DNA of 44,618 bases from Actinomycetota bacterium (GCA_003164955.1 PLRW01000141.1:1-44618), one strand, 5' to 3'. Counted from the first letter of the stretch, positions 23,183-33,300 are shown. Notes: generated by a model from the letters alone, not told the origin. Program-made: numbers and translations.

Positions 23183-24739
23183 CTAGCGAATGCCGTCCCA
23201 GAGGGCGCGCTCGTCGCCGGCGGGGTCGTCGGCGGGTTCGAGGGCCGACGCGAGCAGGGCCGTGGTGCGCCGCCCGGGCTCGTAGGCGGCCCAGCCGGGG
23301 CTGCCGCTGGTGATGAAATCCACCCAGACCCGGTGCACCTGGTCCGCGACCGCCTGCGAGGGCACGTCACCGACCAGGGGCCGGATCTCGTCGCGGCCGA
23401 TGTTGCCGAACACGAACGGGATCTCGACGCCGTGGCACGCCCCGAACCCGTGATTGTCCGCGGGCGCGGGGTGGTCGAAGCGGTACATCCAGGTATTCGC
23501 CGCCGCCGCGGGGCTCCCGGCCGCCGGGCCGATCCGGACCGCGGTCCCCGGGGCCGCGGCGGCCGCGGCGCGCGCCTCGGCGACCCGGATGGGCGGGACG
23601 CGGAAGAACCAGTCGGTGATCACGGCGGCCAGGATGTCGCCGGGGCTGGCCCCGGGGCGGTTGGCCCGGTAGACGGCGAGTGCGTCGCCGGACAGCCCGT
23701 ACGCGCCGGCGGCGGCGCCGAGCGCCGCGTCATCGATGAGGTCGATGGTGGACGCCGCGACCAGGAACAGCCGGGCCTCGTCGCGGTTCGAGCCGATCAG
23801 CAGCGGGACCCCGCTCCCCTGGCCCGCGGCGATCGAGGTGAGCGGCGCTTCCGGGAGGACTGAAACGTCGATGACCGGCGCGAACGGCAGCAGGCTCAGC
23901 GCGAGCCGCCCCCACTTGGCCGGGTCCGGGGTCGTCTGCACCTCCACGACCAAATCCGAGGCGGCCCGGATGAAGTCCTCCAGCGGGACGGCTCCCAGCG
24001 CCGCCCGTTCAGCGGGAATATTGAGTTTTTCGGCGAGATACCCGGCCACCGTCCGCGCCTCGTCCTGGGTCAGCGTGTGCGCGCCCGCGCCGCTTTGCGC
24101 GATGGCCTGGCTGAACAGGCCCCCCGCGAGCGGCATCGACAGCAGCGTGGTCACGCTCATGGCACCCGCCGATTCGCCGGCCACGGTGACACGGGCCGGG
24201 TCGCCGCCGAAGGCCGCGATGTTGCGCTGCACCCACTGCAGCGCCGCGAGCTGGTCGAGCAGGCCCAGGTTGGCGACGCCGTCACCGAGGAACAGGAAGC
24301 CCTCGGCGGACAGCCGGTAGTTGATGGTCACGCACACGACGCCGTCCCGGGCGAACGCCGCGCCGTTGTACTCGGCCACCGAACCGGAACCGTTCATGAA
24401 CGAGCCGCCGTGGATCCAGACCAGCACCGGCAGCCCGGTGGCGCCCGGGTCGGGCGTCCACACGTTGAGGTTCAGGCACTCCTGCCCGGGGATGACCACC
24501 TCGGGGAACAGCGCCTGGAACTGCGGCGGGTAGTCGCCCTTCGGCGCGGTCGGCCCGTACGCGGTCGCGTCGCGCTCGCCGTCCCACGGCGTGACGGGCT
24601 GCGGCGGCTGCATCCGGTTCGCGCCGAACGGGGGGCCCGCATAGGGGATGCCGAGAAACGCATACACCCCGGCTTCGGACCGGCCGCGCACGGCGCCTTC
24701 CCTGAGCTGAACCGCCGGCTGCTGCGTCATCTCGCTCAT
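23183..24739 (-). CDS. Type-B carboxylesterase
   Basis: This 518-residue alpha/beta hydrolase has the oxyanion segment WIHGGSFMNGSG, the EDCLN-like QECLNLNVWTP, the nucleophile elbow GESAGA (Ser190), GSNRDEARLF with the acidic residue, and CHGVEIPFVFGN with the catalytic His. It hydrolyses carboxylic esters and often works on bulky or aromatic substrates. No signal peptide is evident, so it is cytosolic. I chose ATG 24739 because GGGGAG lies four bases upstream. A longer frame to 24808 has no site. It is divergent from the flavoprotein gene with about 100 bases between them. Confidence 0.92.
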   Translation of the reverse strand: MSEMTQQPAVQLREGAVRGRSEAGVYAFLGIPYAGPPFGANRMQPPQPVTPWDGERDATAYGPTAPKGDYPPQFQALFPEVVIPGQECLNLNVWTPDPGATGLPVLVWIHGGSFMNGSGSVAEYNGAAFARDGVVCVTINYRLSAEGFLFLGDGVANLGLLDQLAALQWVQRNIAAFGGDPARVTVAGESAGAMSVTTLLSMPLAGGLFSQAIAQSGAGAHTLTQDEARTVAGYLAEKLNIPAERAALGAVPLEDFIRAASDLVVEVQTTPDPAKWGRLALSLLPFAPVIDVSVLPEAPLTSIAAGQGSGVPLLIGSNRDEARLFLVAASTIDLIDDAALGAAAGAYGLSGDALAVYRANRPGASPGDILAAVITDWFFRVPPIRVAEARAAAAAAPGTAVRIGPAAGSPAAAANTWMYRFDHPAPADNHGFGACHGVEIPFVFGNIGRDEIRPLVGDVPSQAVADQVHRVWVDFITSGSPGWAAYEPGRRTTALLASALEPADDPAGDERALWDGIR

Positions 24740-24842
24740 GCGTCTCCCCATTGCGACGTTTCGATAATCTGTTGCGAACCATTCTCTATCCGAGGCGTCC
24801 GACAGCACAGAGCCCTGACCGGCGCAACGGTAGTCTCACCAG

Positions 24843-26258
24843 GTGGAACAATTCGACGTCGTGGTCCTGGGAGCCGGCTCGGCCGGTAAGTGGGTCGCGG
24901 GGGCTGCCGCCGATGCCGGCCGGTCCGTCGCCCTGGTGGAGGCTCATCGGGTCGGCGGGGAATGCCCTTACGTGGCGTGCATCCCGGGCAAGGCGCTGCT
25001 GCGGTCCGCCGAGGCCCGCGAGGACGCGCGCCACCTGGTCGAGCTGGGCGCCGCGTCGGCCCCGGTGACCCTGGACGACGACGAGGCCGCCTACCGGACG
25101 GCGGCTGCCCGCCGGGACCGGCTGTCCGCGGACCGGGACGATTCCGCGGCGGCGCGGGAGATCATCGAGCGCGGCGTGACGCTGATCCGCGGGGCCGGGC
25201 GCGTCACCGGCCCGGGCGCGATCGAGGTGACGTCGGGGAACGAGGGGACGGCCGGGCGCCCGGTCGGGTACCGCGACCTGGTCATCGCCACCGGGTCGCG
25301 GCCGGTCATCCCGCCCATCACCGGCCTGGATTCCGTGCCCGCCTGGACCAGCGACCGCGCGCTATCCGAGCCCGCCCGCCCCCGCTCGCTGGTCGTGCTC
25401 GGCGGCGGCGCGGTCGGCTGTGAGCTGACCCAGGCGTTCGCCGGGTTCGGCGTGCGCGTGACCCTGGTGGAGGCGGCCTCGCAACTGGTCAGCGGGGAGG
25501 ATCCGGCCATCGCCCGCGCCCTGGCCGGGGTCCTGCGCGGCAGCGGCGCGGACGTAAGGCTCGGCGCCGAGGTCAAGGCGGTCGAGGCCACGGCCGACGG
25601 CGACACCCGCGTCCACCTCGACGGCGGGGAAACGATTGACGCGATGAGGATCATCGTGGCGGTGGGACGCAGGCCGGCGTCTTCCGGGCTGGGGCTCGGG
25701 CAGCTCGGTATCACCGTGGCGGCCAGCGGCGCGCTGACCGTGGACGCGCGGTGCCGGGTCGGCGGGCAGCCCCACGTGTGGGCGGCCGGTGACGTGACGG
25801 GGCTGGCCCCGTACACCCATGGCGCGAACTACCAGGCCCTGGTCGTGTCGGAGAACCTGCTCGGCGGGGACCGGAAGGCCGATTACCGGGCCGTGCCCCG
25901 GGTTGTCTACACCCATCCCCCGATGGCCAGCGTCGGCATGTCGGCGGACCAAGCCCGCCGCGCGGGGATCGAGGTCATCACCGCGAGCATGGACCTGTCG
26001 GAACTGGCCCGCGTGAACACCGACGGCGCGCCGGGCGGCCGGCTGATCCTGGTCGCGGACCGGGCTCGCGAGGTGCTCGTCGGCGCGGCCGGAGTCGGGC
26101 CCGGCGCGGACGACTGGATCTCCGAAGCCACGCTGGCCATCCGGGCCAGCGTTCCGCTGCGGATGCTCGCGGACGTCGTGCACCCGTTCCCGACCGTCGC
26201 CCAGGCCTACGAGGTCCCGCTGCGCGACCTGACCGCACAGCTCGCGCCCAGGGACTGA
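24843..26258 (+). CDS. Dihydrolipoamide dehydrogenase-like pyridine nucleotide-disulfide oxidoreductase
   Basis: The 471-residue flavoprotein starts with GTG. FAD binds at LGAGSAG (9-15). The redox pair is Cys41 and Cys46 in GGECPYVACIPGKALLRS, a variant of the GGTCxNxGCIPSK site. The second nucleotide fold is VVLGGGAVGCELTQ. WAAGDVTG and the C-terminal HPFPT, with the catalytic His from the partner subunit, complete the class I disulfide oxidoreductase pattern. The ECxYxAC variant marks a distinct actinobacterial subgroup rather than the pyruvate dehydrogenase E3, and its substrate is not established. No E1/E2 or mer genes are nearby. Confidence 0.88.
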   Translation: MEQFDVVVLGAGSAGKWVAGAAADAGRSVALVEAHRVGGECPYVACIPGKALLRSAEAREDARHLVELGAASAPVTLDDDEAAYRTAAARRDRLSADRDDSAAAREIIERGVTLIRGAGRVTGPGAIEVTSGNEGTAGRPVGYRDLVIATGSRPVIPPITGLDSVPAWTSDRALSEPARPRSLVVLGGGAVGCELTQAFAGFGVRVTLVEAASQLVSGEDPAIARALAGVLRGSGADVRLGAEVKAVEATADGDTRVHLDGGETIDAMRIIVAVGRRPASSGLGLGQLGITVAASGALTVDARCRVGGQPHVWAAGDVTGLAPYTHGANYQALVVSENLLGGDRKADYRAVPRVVYTHPPMASVGMSADQARRAGIEVITASMDLSELARVNTDGAPGGRLILVADRAREVLVGAAGVGPGADDWISEATLAIRASVPLRMLADVVHPFPTVAQAYEVPLRDLTAQLAPRD

Positions 26259-26358
26259 GCCGGAAGCGTCCACCGGCCCGGTGAACGTGGCAGCTCGCCA
26301 TCCCCGAGCCGCAGGAGCTCGTCGGGGTGCGTTTTCGTGGAAATCTGTCACTATCTAT

Positions 26359-26481
26359 GGCTTTGCCAGCATGGCCGGCTACGACGGCCAGGTCACGCTG
26401 CCCGGCTACGACAACATGAGCGGCATCGGCAGCCCCAGCGGGCAGGCCTTCATCAGCGCCCTGCGCGCCCGGGAGAAGTAA
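26359..26481 (+). pseudogene. C-terminal remnant of an S53 (sedolisin) peptidase
   Basis: About 40 residues remain: AGYDGQVTLPGYDNMSGIGS followed by PSGQAFISALRAREK and a stop. This is the conserved end of bacterial kumamolisin/pseudomonalisin-type proteases (TLPGYDxxxGIGxPxGxAFI). Nothing of the Ser-Glu-Asp catalytic domain precedes it; the frame runs into the 3' region of the flavoprotein gene. A strong hairpin follows directly. Confidence 0.72.
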
Positions 26482-26489
26482 CCATCGCG

Positions 26490-26523
26490 CCCGCTGCCGG
26501 GCCCAGCCGGGCCCGGCAGCGGG
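26490..26523. terminator. Perfect 15-bp GC hairpin after the S53 remnant
   Basis: The arms cccgctgccgggccc (26490-26504) and gggcccggcagcggg (26509-26523) are perfectly complementary with a four-base loop. No T-tract follows, as is common for actinobacterial terminators. It lies ten bases after the peptidase stop. Confidence 0.8.
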
Positions 26524-26683
26524 GCATCGCGCTCACGTGAAGAACACCTTCTCGGTGCCGGCTAGTGGTAGCGACCGACATAGCGGACTTCCCGCATTGC
26601 CTGCGATCGCGGGTACACGTGGGTACGGAGCACCGGCCTGTCCGTACTGCGCCGGTGCCTTCGCGCCCGCTGATCGCCCGGGT

Positions 26684-26704
26684 TTGACTTCAAGCGCTTG
26701 AGGT
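26684..26704 (+). promoter_or_regulatory. MerR-type operator/promoter
   Basis: TTGACT (26684-26689) overlaps an 18-bp near-palindrome at 26687-26704 (acttcaagc / gcttgaggt, one mismatch pair). Placement a few bases upstream of the MerR start, overlapping a -35 element, fits MerR-family autoregulated promoters. It remains intact although the regulator behind it is truncated. Confidence 0.7.
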
Positions 26705-26720
26705 GTGCTTTGCTGCCCGG

Positions 26721-26990
26721 ATGACAGCCTTGACCATTCATGAGGCGTCCCGGTGCAGCGGGCTGAGCGAACCGACGCTGCGCTACTACGAGGAGATCGG
26801 GCTGATCGGCCCGGTTGACCGTGACGCCAGCAGCGGGCACCGCCGCTACCGGCCCGAGGACGTCGACGTGCTCCGGGCGCTGGGCTGCATGCGCGCGCTC
26901 GGCGTGGGCATCGAGGACATGCGCGCCTACCAAACCAACCGCAGCCGCGGGAACGCGGCGGCGGCCGAGCAGCGCGACCTGCTGCTGCGC
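26721..26990 (+). pseudogene. MerR-family regulator truncated after its DNA-binding domain
   Basis: From ATG 26721 the frame gives a good MerR N-terminus: MTALTIHEASRCSGLSEPTL, RYYEEIGLIGP, SGHRRYRPEDVDVLRALGCM and ALGVGIEDMRAY. The coiled coil starts (AAAAEQRDLLLR) and then breaks at about 26990, exactly where an epimerase tail begins in another frame. The rest of the protein seen in frame (PTRGPRWSPNAPRGT) is out-of-frame epimerase sequence. The HTH could still be made, as a roughly 105-residue product. Confidence 0.8.
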
Positions 26991-27502
26991 CCTACCCGCG
27001 GTCCAAGGTGGTCGCCGAACGCGCCGCGTGGGACCTGATGGAGCAGGACGGCGGCGACACCGAGCTCGTCGCGGTCAACCCGACGTTCATCCTCGGGCCC
27101 ACCCTGACCACCGAGCTCTCCTCGACGCGGCTGGTCAAGGTGATGCTCGACGGCACGATGAGCATCGCGCCCCGCCAGCGGTTCGGCGTCGTCGACGTGC
27201 GCGACGTGGCCGACCTGCACATCCGCGCCATGGCCGCGCCCGAGGCCGCAGGCAAGCGCTTCCTGGCCGTCGCCGACGGCCCGACGCTGAGCTACCTCGA
27301 GGTAGCCGAGACCCTGCGCCGGCGACTCGGCCCGCTCGCCGCCCGCGTGCCCACGCAGGAGGCGCCGGGAGACGACCTGCCGCGGCCGGTCATCCACAAC
27401 GACCGGGCCCGCCAGGAACTCGGATGGCGCCCGCGTCCCGCCGAGACGACGATCGTGCAGACAGCGGAGAGCCTGCGTGACCTCGGCCTACTAGAGACGT
27501 GA
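26991..27502 (+). pseudogene. NAD-dependent epimerase/reductase missing its N-terminal half
   Basis: The sequence starts at YPRSKVVAERAAWDLM, the YxxxK active-site segment of extended SDRs, and continues with VNPTFILGPTL, FGVVDVRDVADLHIRAMAAP and a normal C-terminus LRDLGLLET. The dinucleotide-binding half (about 150 residues with GxxGxxG) is absent. An ATG at 27047 or GTG at 27008 opens the frame but would give an inactive protein. MerR genes commonly sit immediately upstream of such epimerases, so a single deletion through both genes explains the junction. Confidence 0.8.
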
Positions 27503-27520
27503 CCTCGGCCTCCTAGAGAA
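27477..27520. repeat. 22-bp tandem duplication across the epimerase stop
   Basis: Copies gtgacctcggcctactagag (27477-27498) and gtgacctcggcctcctagag (27499-27520) differ at about two of 22 positions. The TGA stop at 27500-27502 falls at the start of the second copy. Confidence 0.9.
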
Positions 27521-27584
27521 TTGACCAGGACGAGCGCTGACGTTCCGGAACGGCGAACGGAGCCGGCGACGTCGGTCGGGCTAG

Positions 27585-27663
27585 CGGACGGGAGCCCGGT
27601 GCCGGCCCGGCCGATGATCATGCGCTGGATCTCGCTGGTGCCCTCGAAGATGGTGAAGATCGT
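27585..27663 (-). pseudogene. Acyl-CoA dehydrogenase C-terminal fragment
   Basis: On the minus strand IFTIFEGTSEIQRMIIGRAG followed by TGLP is the catalytic-Glu segment that ends acyl-CoA dehydrogenases. No further homologous sequence precedes it; transposase fragments begin about 50 bases away. The fragment was presumably cut by rearrangement. Confidence 0.8.
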
Positions 27664-27709
27664 AGACGTAGGGGCAGTTTCCACAGGTAGACGGCCTAGT
27701 GGACGCCCG

Positions 27710-28195
27710 GGTGTCAGCACGGAATCAGCACGCCGTTTCGCGGGTTTGCGACTGGCTGCGGGCAGCAGGGCCAGTGCGGCCAGCACCGTCCGGTCTGCCC
27801 AGTCCAATCTGGGCCTGGGGTTCCGCCGCCGCAGCGCAGCGACCTCGTGTCGCAGCACCCAGCAACTCGGCGTCCTTCGGCGCGGCCGAACGAAACCCGG
27901 CGCCGGCAAGCGTCCCGGGCATGTCCCGCGCCTTCCGGAACTTGATTGCGCGCTGGCCCAGGTCATCAGGAGGTTGCGGCCTGCCTGCGTGGTCCGTGCT
28001 GCGCCCGAGTGCGCGGTGATGCCGGCCAGGTGAGCCCGGCGGATGGCGTACTCGATGACGATCAGCGCGTAAACGCGCCGCAGCAGCACGGTGTCCACGC
28101 AGAGCCGGTCGCCCGGCTCGTATCGGACCCGGCCGACCTGGCGGCGCGGCGCGGCGTCCTCGTGCCGCCGTACCAGGAGCTCGGCGTCCTTGGAC
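27710..28195 (-). mobile_element. Scrambled transposase remnants of an rve/DDE insertion sequence
   Basis: Two partial copies lie head to tail on the minus strand. The first (about 27955-28195) reads DAELLVRRHEDAAPRRQVGR then RVRYEPGDRL, joined directly to the catalytic-core segment CVDTVLLRRVYALIVIEYAI and RRAHLAGITAHSGA, so the region between has been deleted. The second (about 27710-27870) is only the N-terminus, VLRHEVAALRRRNPRPRLDW then ADRTVLAALALLP. These are typical of actinobacterial integrase-core (IS3/IS481-like) transposases. No intact ORF or terminal inverted repeats could be recognised. A matching C-terminal piece lies at 37378-37610. Confidence 0.75.
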
Positions 28196-28289
28196 GGTCC
28201 GGCCAGGCCCAATCCAGTAATCGAGCACCACAGGTATTACGCCACGACGAGGCCAACGCCCTCTTATAAGGGGATCACTCCGCGCAATT

Positions 28290-28709
28290 GGCTGTTCCGC
28301 CCACTGAGGCGGCACAAGTGACAATTAAGACATGACATAGGTTGGCCGGACCATCCGGATAGAACCCGATCTCAGCATCCGGAGATAATACGCCCACACT
28401 CATGGCACTTGGCTGTAATGTTACTGTACGAACCGGGTCAAGCGTAAGGATGATCTCGACGGTTGGAAAGCCCTGTACCCAAAGGTGAGCATCACATCCC
28501 AGCTGCAACGCAAGATCTCTTCTGGGCAGGCTGCGCCTTCAGCGGTTTTCCACCGGGCAACACGAAAAGGAAGTCCGGCGGGCAGGACGGGTCGTTCACG
28601 CATCCTACGGAATCACATCCAATGAGTGCCAGGGCTGCGGCTCAGGATTGGTTTTCTTGCACGAGAGTGCTGAGATCGAGGCAGGGAGTGGTGTATGGCC
28701 ACGGAATGA
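28290..28709. other. AT-richer gene-free stretch upstream of the nSTAND cassette
   Basis: About 420 bases with noticeably lower GC than the rest of the window. I see no credible gene; the open frames here lack family features. It probably contains the promoter of the cassette that starts at 28710 and may be a junction of foreign DNA. Confidence 0.5.
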
Positions 28710-28880
28710 ATGATCGTCTTCTCTCCTGCTAGAGAGCGCACCGCGGAGGGGGGCGGGCTTTCCGAAGCCGGCAAGGCGTTCGACCTGAGGCAGCCGGGGG
28801 GCGGTTACGCGGTCATAAAACTACTTCGCCAGTTCGACAACGGGGAGGTCATTCAAATTTTCTTAGAGCGTGAGACCTAG
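28710..28880 (+). CDS. 56-residue ORF at the head of the nSTAND cassette
   Basis: The ORF begins MIVFSPARERTAEGGGLSEA and ends with YAVIKLLRQFDNGEVIQIFL then ERET and a stop. The C-terminal 25 residues look like a folded helix-strand unit with alternating hydrophobic residues. No family is recognised. Its stop is six bases from the ATG of the lipoprotein gene, the same spacing as between that gene and the nSTAND gene, which argues for a three-gene operon. No good ribosome site is visible at its ATG, and it could be the tail of a longer gene lost upstream. Confidence 0.45.
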   Translation: MIVFSPARERTAEGGGLSEAGKAFDLRQPGGGYAVIKLLRQFDNGEVIQIFLERET

Positions 28881-28886
28881 GCGCTC

Positions 28887-30341
28887 ATGGCACTAGCTCA
28901 GGTAAACGGAGCTAGGAAATCAACCCCGAGCGAGTTCACGGTGAATCTTATGGATGACGGCGTTCGGCATTCGCGCCCTGGGGCGTGGTCAATGGCTGTG
29001 CTGATGGTTGCCGCATGTTTAGCAGGCTGCACAAATACGGCTGCCACCGAGTCCCTGCCCCTGGTTCCCGCTGCCGGTCCAGGTTCAGGAACAATTGTCT
29101 GGCTGACCGATCCGACGGCAGAGACGGCGACCAATGACGTGCGCCAGGTGCTTGCCGACGCCTTCGAGCAGGCCTACCCGTCGATCACCGTCAATCTAGA
29201 GACCGGATCGGTCAGCACGGACGAGCTCAGGACCCAACTGATCAGGCAGCTAGCCTCGGGGAGTACCCCGGACGTCTACGACGGGGACGTGATCTGGCCT
29301 TACTCGTTCGCTCCCGCTGGATACGCGCTGCCGCTGAACAAGTACCTGCCGCATTCGTTCTGGAATACGTTCGGCACGGCCGGCGGGGCGAACAGCGGCG
29401 CGAGCTTCGTCCACGACATGACATACAACGGACATATTTACGGAGTTCCCGAGTACATCGACGAGGGATTCCTGTATTACCGCAAGGACCTGCTCGCCAA
29501 AGCCGGCCTAACGCCGCCCCGTACGTGGGAGGAGCTGGAACATGACGCACTGGTGCTCAAGAGCAAGGGCCTGCAGTACCAGTTTGTCTGGCAAGGGAAC
29601 GATTACGAGGGGTTGACCTGCGACTGGTACGAGTTCCTCGCGGACGCCTTCGGCGGCCTGCCAGCCGGTGCCAGCCCCGCGACTGAACTCGATTCCGCGC
29701 GGGCGCTGAAGGCGCTCCGGTTCATGCAGGGGCTGATCGCGCAAGGGATCTCCCCGCCCACCGTGGATACCTTCGAGGAGACGAATACCGACAGCGCCTT
29801 CGACACCGGGCACGCCGCGTTCATGCGCGGCTGGGACTCGGCCTACGCCAACGCGACCAGCGGGGCGAACGCGCTGAGCCCGGATCAGGTCGGCGTCGAG
29901 GCTCCGCCAACCTTCCAGGGGCAATCCGGCGTCGGCTGGTCAACCCTGGGCGGCTGGGGACTGTTCATCAATCCTCGAACGCGGAACTTGCGCGCGGCGC
30001 TGACGTTCGTCCAGTGGATGGCGGGACGGCAGGCGCAGTGGATTCTCGCCACCCAGTACTCGGAGATCCCGGCCAACGCGAGCGTCCGGAATGACCCTAC
30101 CGTCCTCAACCGGAGCCCGGTCCTCCATGCGGCGGCCAGCACCCGCGTTGTCCTGCGGCCGTCGATGACCGACAACTACGCGCGGCTCAGCGCGGTCATC
30201 TATGACCACGTCAACGCCGCGCTACGGACGCCGAACTCGGCGGCGAGCGCGTGCCTCGCCCTCTTGGGTGCTGCCCGCCAACTTGCCCCCTCGGTGGTCG
30301 GCAGGCGGAGTTGTCCTGGCGCGAACGGTGGCGGGAGGTGA
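28887..30341 (+). CDS. Orphan extracellular solute-binding lipoprotein (SBP_bac_1/8 type)
   Basis: The 484-residue frame contains a signal with the lipobox LAGC (Cys48). A start at ATG 28950 (MDDGVRHSRPGAWSMAVLMV) gives a more usual 27-residue signal than ATG 28887. The mature part follows the ABC sugar-binder layout: FEQAYPSITVNLETGS, LASGSTPDVYDGDVIWPYSF, YGVPEYIDEGFLYYRKDLL, AGLTPPRTWEELEHDA, GHAAFMRGWDSAYANA and GWSTLGGWGLFINP. It should bind a sugar or related ligand outside the membrane. No permease or transport ATPase is nearby. Instead, a membrane nSTAND-WD40 gene follows six bases later, so it may act as a sensor. Confidence 0.88.
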   Translation: MALAQVNGARKSTPSEFTVNLMDDGVRHSRPGAWSMAVLMVAACLAGCTNTAATESLPLVPAAGPGSGTIVWLTDPTAETATNDVRQVLADAFEQAYPSITVNLETGSVSTDELRTQLIRQLASGSTPDVYDGDVIWPYSFAPAGYALPLNKYLPHSFWNTFGTAGGANSGASFVHDMTYNGHIYGVPEYIDEGFLYYRKDLLAKAGLTPPRTWEELEHDALVLKSKGLQYQFVWQGNDYEGLTCDWYEFLADAFGGLPAGASPATELDSARALKALRFMQGLIAQGISPPTVDTFEETNTDSAFDTGHAAFMRGWDSAYANATSGANALSPDQVGVEAPPTFQGQSGVGWSTLGGWGLFINPRTRNLRAALTFVQWMAGRQAQWILATQYSEIPANASVRNDPTVLNRSPVLHAAASTRVVLRPSMTDNYARLSAVIYDHVNAALRTPNSAASACLALLGAARQLAPSVVGRRSCPGANGGGR

Positions 30342-30347
30342 CCCGCC

Positions 30348-33300
30348 ATGGCTCCCGGTGAGTCCGGTGGCGGCGCTCCGGCTGAGACTCGGGCGCAGGC
30401 GCAGGCGGGAATCCGCGGCTGGGTGACTCACAACGAGGCGAAGCTGCGGCATATGGCACCGCAGGCGATCCTCACCGGGATGACCGCCGCGGCATTCGCC
30501 CCGATCCTGGTACCGATGATGACGACCTCCGTCGATTCAGCGGCCGTGCAGGCTGCGCTGCTCACCCAGTTCGGCGGCGCGGGCGCCGGCTACCTGGCCG
30601 CGGCCGTCCAGCAATTCGCCGATCGGCAGGGTGAGCGGGCGGAACCGCCGGCGATCACCGAGGAGAAACTTCGGGAACTGCTGCGCGAAGCGTTCGAGGG
30701 TGACCTCAGCGGCGCGAGCTCGGCGAAGACCCGGCAGACGATCAGCGACCTGGTGCTCGGCGTCAACGGCGTGGAGGCGCTGCTGCAAGCGGCGGCCGAG
30801 AGCGATGAGGCCGGGCTGCTCAGCCACCTCGTCCGCGCGCTCTCGGCGGACCGCTCTTTCCTGTCGACCGCACTCGGCATGCTCGACTCGCTGCGCAGGA
30901 TCTTCTCCGATATCCAGTCCAGCCAGCGGGACGCAGATGAGCTGCCTAGCCGGGTACTCCTCGAAATTCGCTTGCTGCGCCATGAGCTCACCCGACGGTC
31001 CCCGGTCGTCGCGGACCTCACCCCGGCCGCTGACTCATCCCACTTGGCCGGCCCACGCCCCTACCCGGGCCTTGCACCCTTCGAGGAACGCGACGCCGCC
31101 TGGTTCTTCGGCAGGGACGACCTCATCGTCAAGCTCGTCAATGCCCTTGACAGGCGGGTCTACGGGAACACGCCTCTAGTAGTGGCGGGCGTGTCCGGGG
31201 CCGGCAAGTCCTCGGTCCTCCGGGCGGGCCTGATCCCGGCACTGGAGGCAGGCGGGCTCACCGAACCCGGATCCGCCGACTGGCCGGTGCGCGCCATGCG
31301 GCCCGACAGGCACCCGCTTGAGCAACTGTCGCTGCACCTAGGCGAGTTGGCGGGGGGGCTCATCTGCTCCGATGTCCATGAGCAGCTCATGGTGGACCCG
31401 GCCAGGGCACCCATGATCGTCCGGCAGGGGCTGCTGTCCCGGGAGGGGCGGCAACGCCGCGGAATCATGCCGACCGGGAATGACCCGATCCGCGGCATCG
31501 GCGGCGGGTCGGACGCCGGACAGCGCCGGCTGATCCTCGTCGTCGACCAGTTCGAGGAGGTCTTCACCCGGTGCCACGACGAAGAAGAACGCAGAGTGTT
31601 CATCGACGCCCTGTGCGCGATCGCGAGCGGCAGCCGTGACGAGCCGCCGACTGGCCTTGTCGTCATAGGCCTGCAGATCGCCTTCGAGGAGCAGTGCACC
31701 GCGCATCCAGGACTGCGCCCGGCCCTCGCGAGGCCAGTCAACGTCGATACGATGACCGCCGACGAGTTCCGGGAGGCGATCGAACTGCCGGCCAGTCTGG
31801 CTGGGCTTACCGTGCAGGCCGGGCTGGTCCCCACGATGCTCGGGGACCTCGGGGCGGTGGAGTCCCGGACCACTGCCGGGCAGCTCACCTATGACCCCGG
31901 CAGACTCCCCCTGCTCGCGCACGCGCTGCTTGAGACGTGGAAGGCCCGTGATGGCCAGGAACTCACGATCGCGGCGTACCAGAAGGCCGGCGGAGTTCGC
32001 GACGCCCTCGCCAATACGGCGGACGGCCTGCTCGGCTCCCTGAACGAGAGCGAGCGGCAGGCGCTACGTCGGCTGCTGGTGTACCACCTGATCGCGGCGG
32101 TCGATTTCTCGGAGGACGCTCGGCGGCACATCAGCCGCGAGGCGCTGCTCAAAGAACTCCTACCCGAAGATAGGAAGCGCGCCGACCTCCTGCTCGACCG
32201 GCTCACGAACGCGCGGCTGCTCACAGTGGACGCGGGCGGGATGCAGATAGCGCATGAGGCGCTGCTGCGCCACTGGCCTGCGCTGGCCGACTGGCTGGCG
32301 GCGGAGCGCGACTGGCGCCGGGAGACGCAGCGGGTACTGGAGCAGGCACGGACGTGGGATGCGGAGGGCAGAGACGCCGACCTGCTGCCCCGCGGGATCG
32401 CGCTCGCCATCATCGAGGACAAGATTGCCGGCGCACGAGTGGCTGGGCTCGGCGAGCTCGGCGAACTCGCCAGGGAATTCCTGGACGTCGCGCGCCGCCA
32501 GGCGGCACGGGCCCGCCACCGGAAGCGGACCCGCATCGCCGGCTTGGCCGCTGCTATCGCCACGGTGGTCATAGCCGTGATTACCGTCTTGCAGGTCCAC
32601 GCGGCCGAGAACAGGAACCTGGCCCTCGCGGAGTCCCGTGCGACTACGTCACAACTGATCGAGGCCGCCCAGCACGCCAACGACCCGGTGCTGTCGCTAC
32701 TGCTTGATGTCGAGGCCTACCGGGTCGGCGGCGCGACTGCGGACAACGGGCTGCTGTCCGCGCAGGCCGACTTCTTTACGTCCACGCTCACCAACCCGGC
32801 GGGTGCGGGGAGCGCGGTCGCGTTCGACTCTGCCGCGCCGTTGCTCGCGATCGCGGGACATGACGCGATTACCGTCTTCCGGGTGACGCCCCACCAGCGG
32901 GCGCTCACGCTGCGGGGCGGGTCGCCGTTCTATGCCGTGGCCTTCAGCCCGGCTGGGACGTTGCTCGCGGGTGCCGAACAGGACGGGGTCACGATCGTCT
33001 GGGACGTGCAGACCTGGAAGCCGGTCGTTGTCCTGGGCAGCGCCAACGGGTTGAGCGTCAACGCCGTCGCCTTTCAGCCGCACGGCGGCCTCATCGCGAC
33101 GGCGGGGATCAGCGGCGTCGTCACGGTCTGGAACCTGCACGGCCGTCACGTCTCGGTGCTCCAGGCGGGGACCCCGCAGAACGGGGTCACGATCAACGGG
33201 CTAGCGTTCAGCCCGGACGGCACGCGGCTGGCCGCCGCGTGTTCCGACCGAACGGTGCGCCTGTGGGGCATGCGCGGGAAGCCGAAACCGGTAATGCTGA

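Noticed and set aside
27521..28033. Plus-strand ORF over the transposase debris
   Set aside because: Antisense of recognisable transposase and acyl-CoA dehydrogenase fragments on the minus strand.
28463..28732. Plus-strand 89-codon frame upstream of the nSTAND cassette
   Set aside because: No family features and poor codon bias; treated as part of the gene-free stretch.
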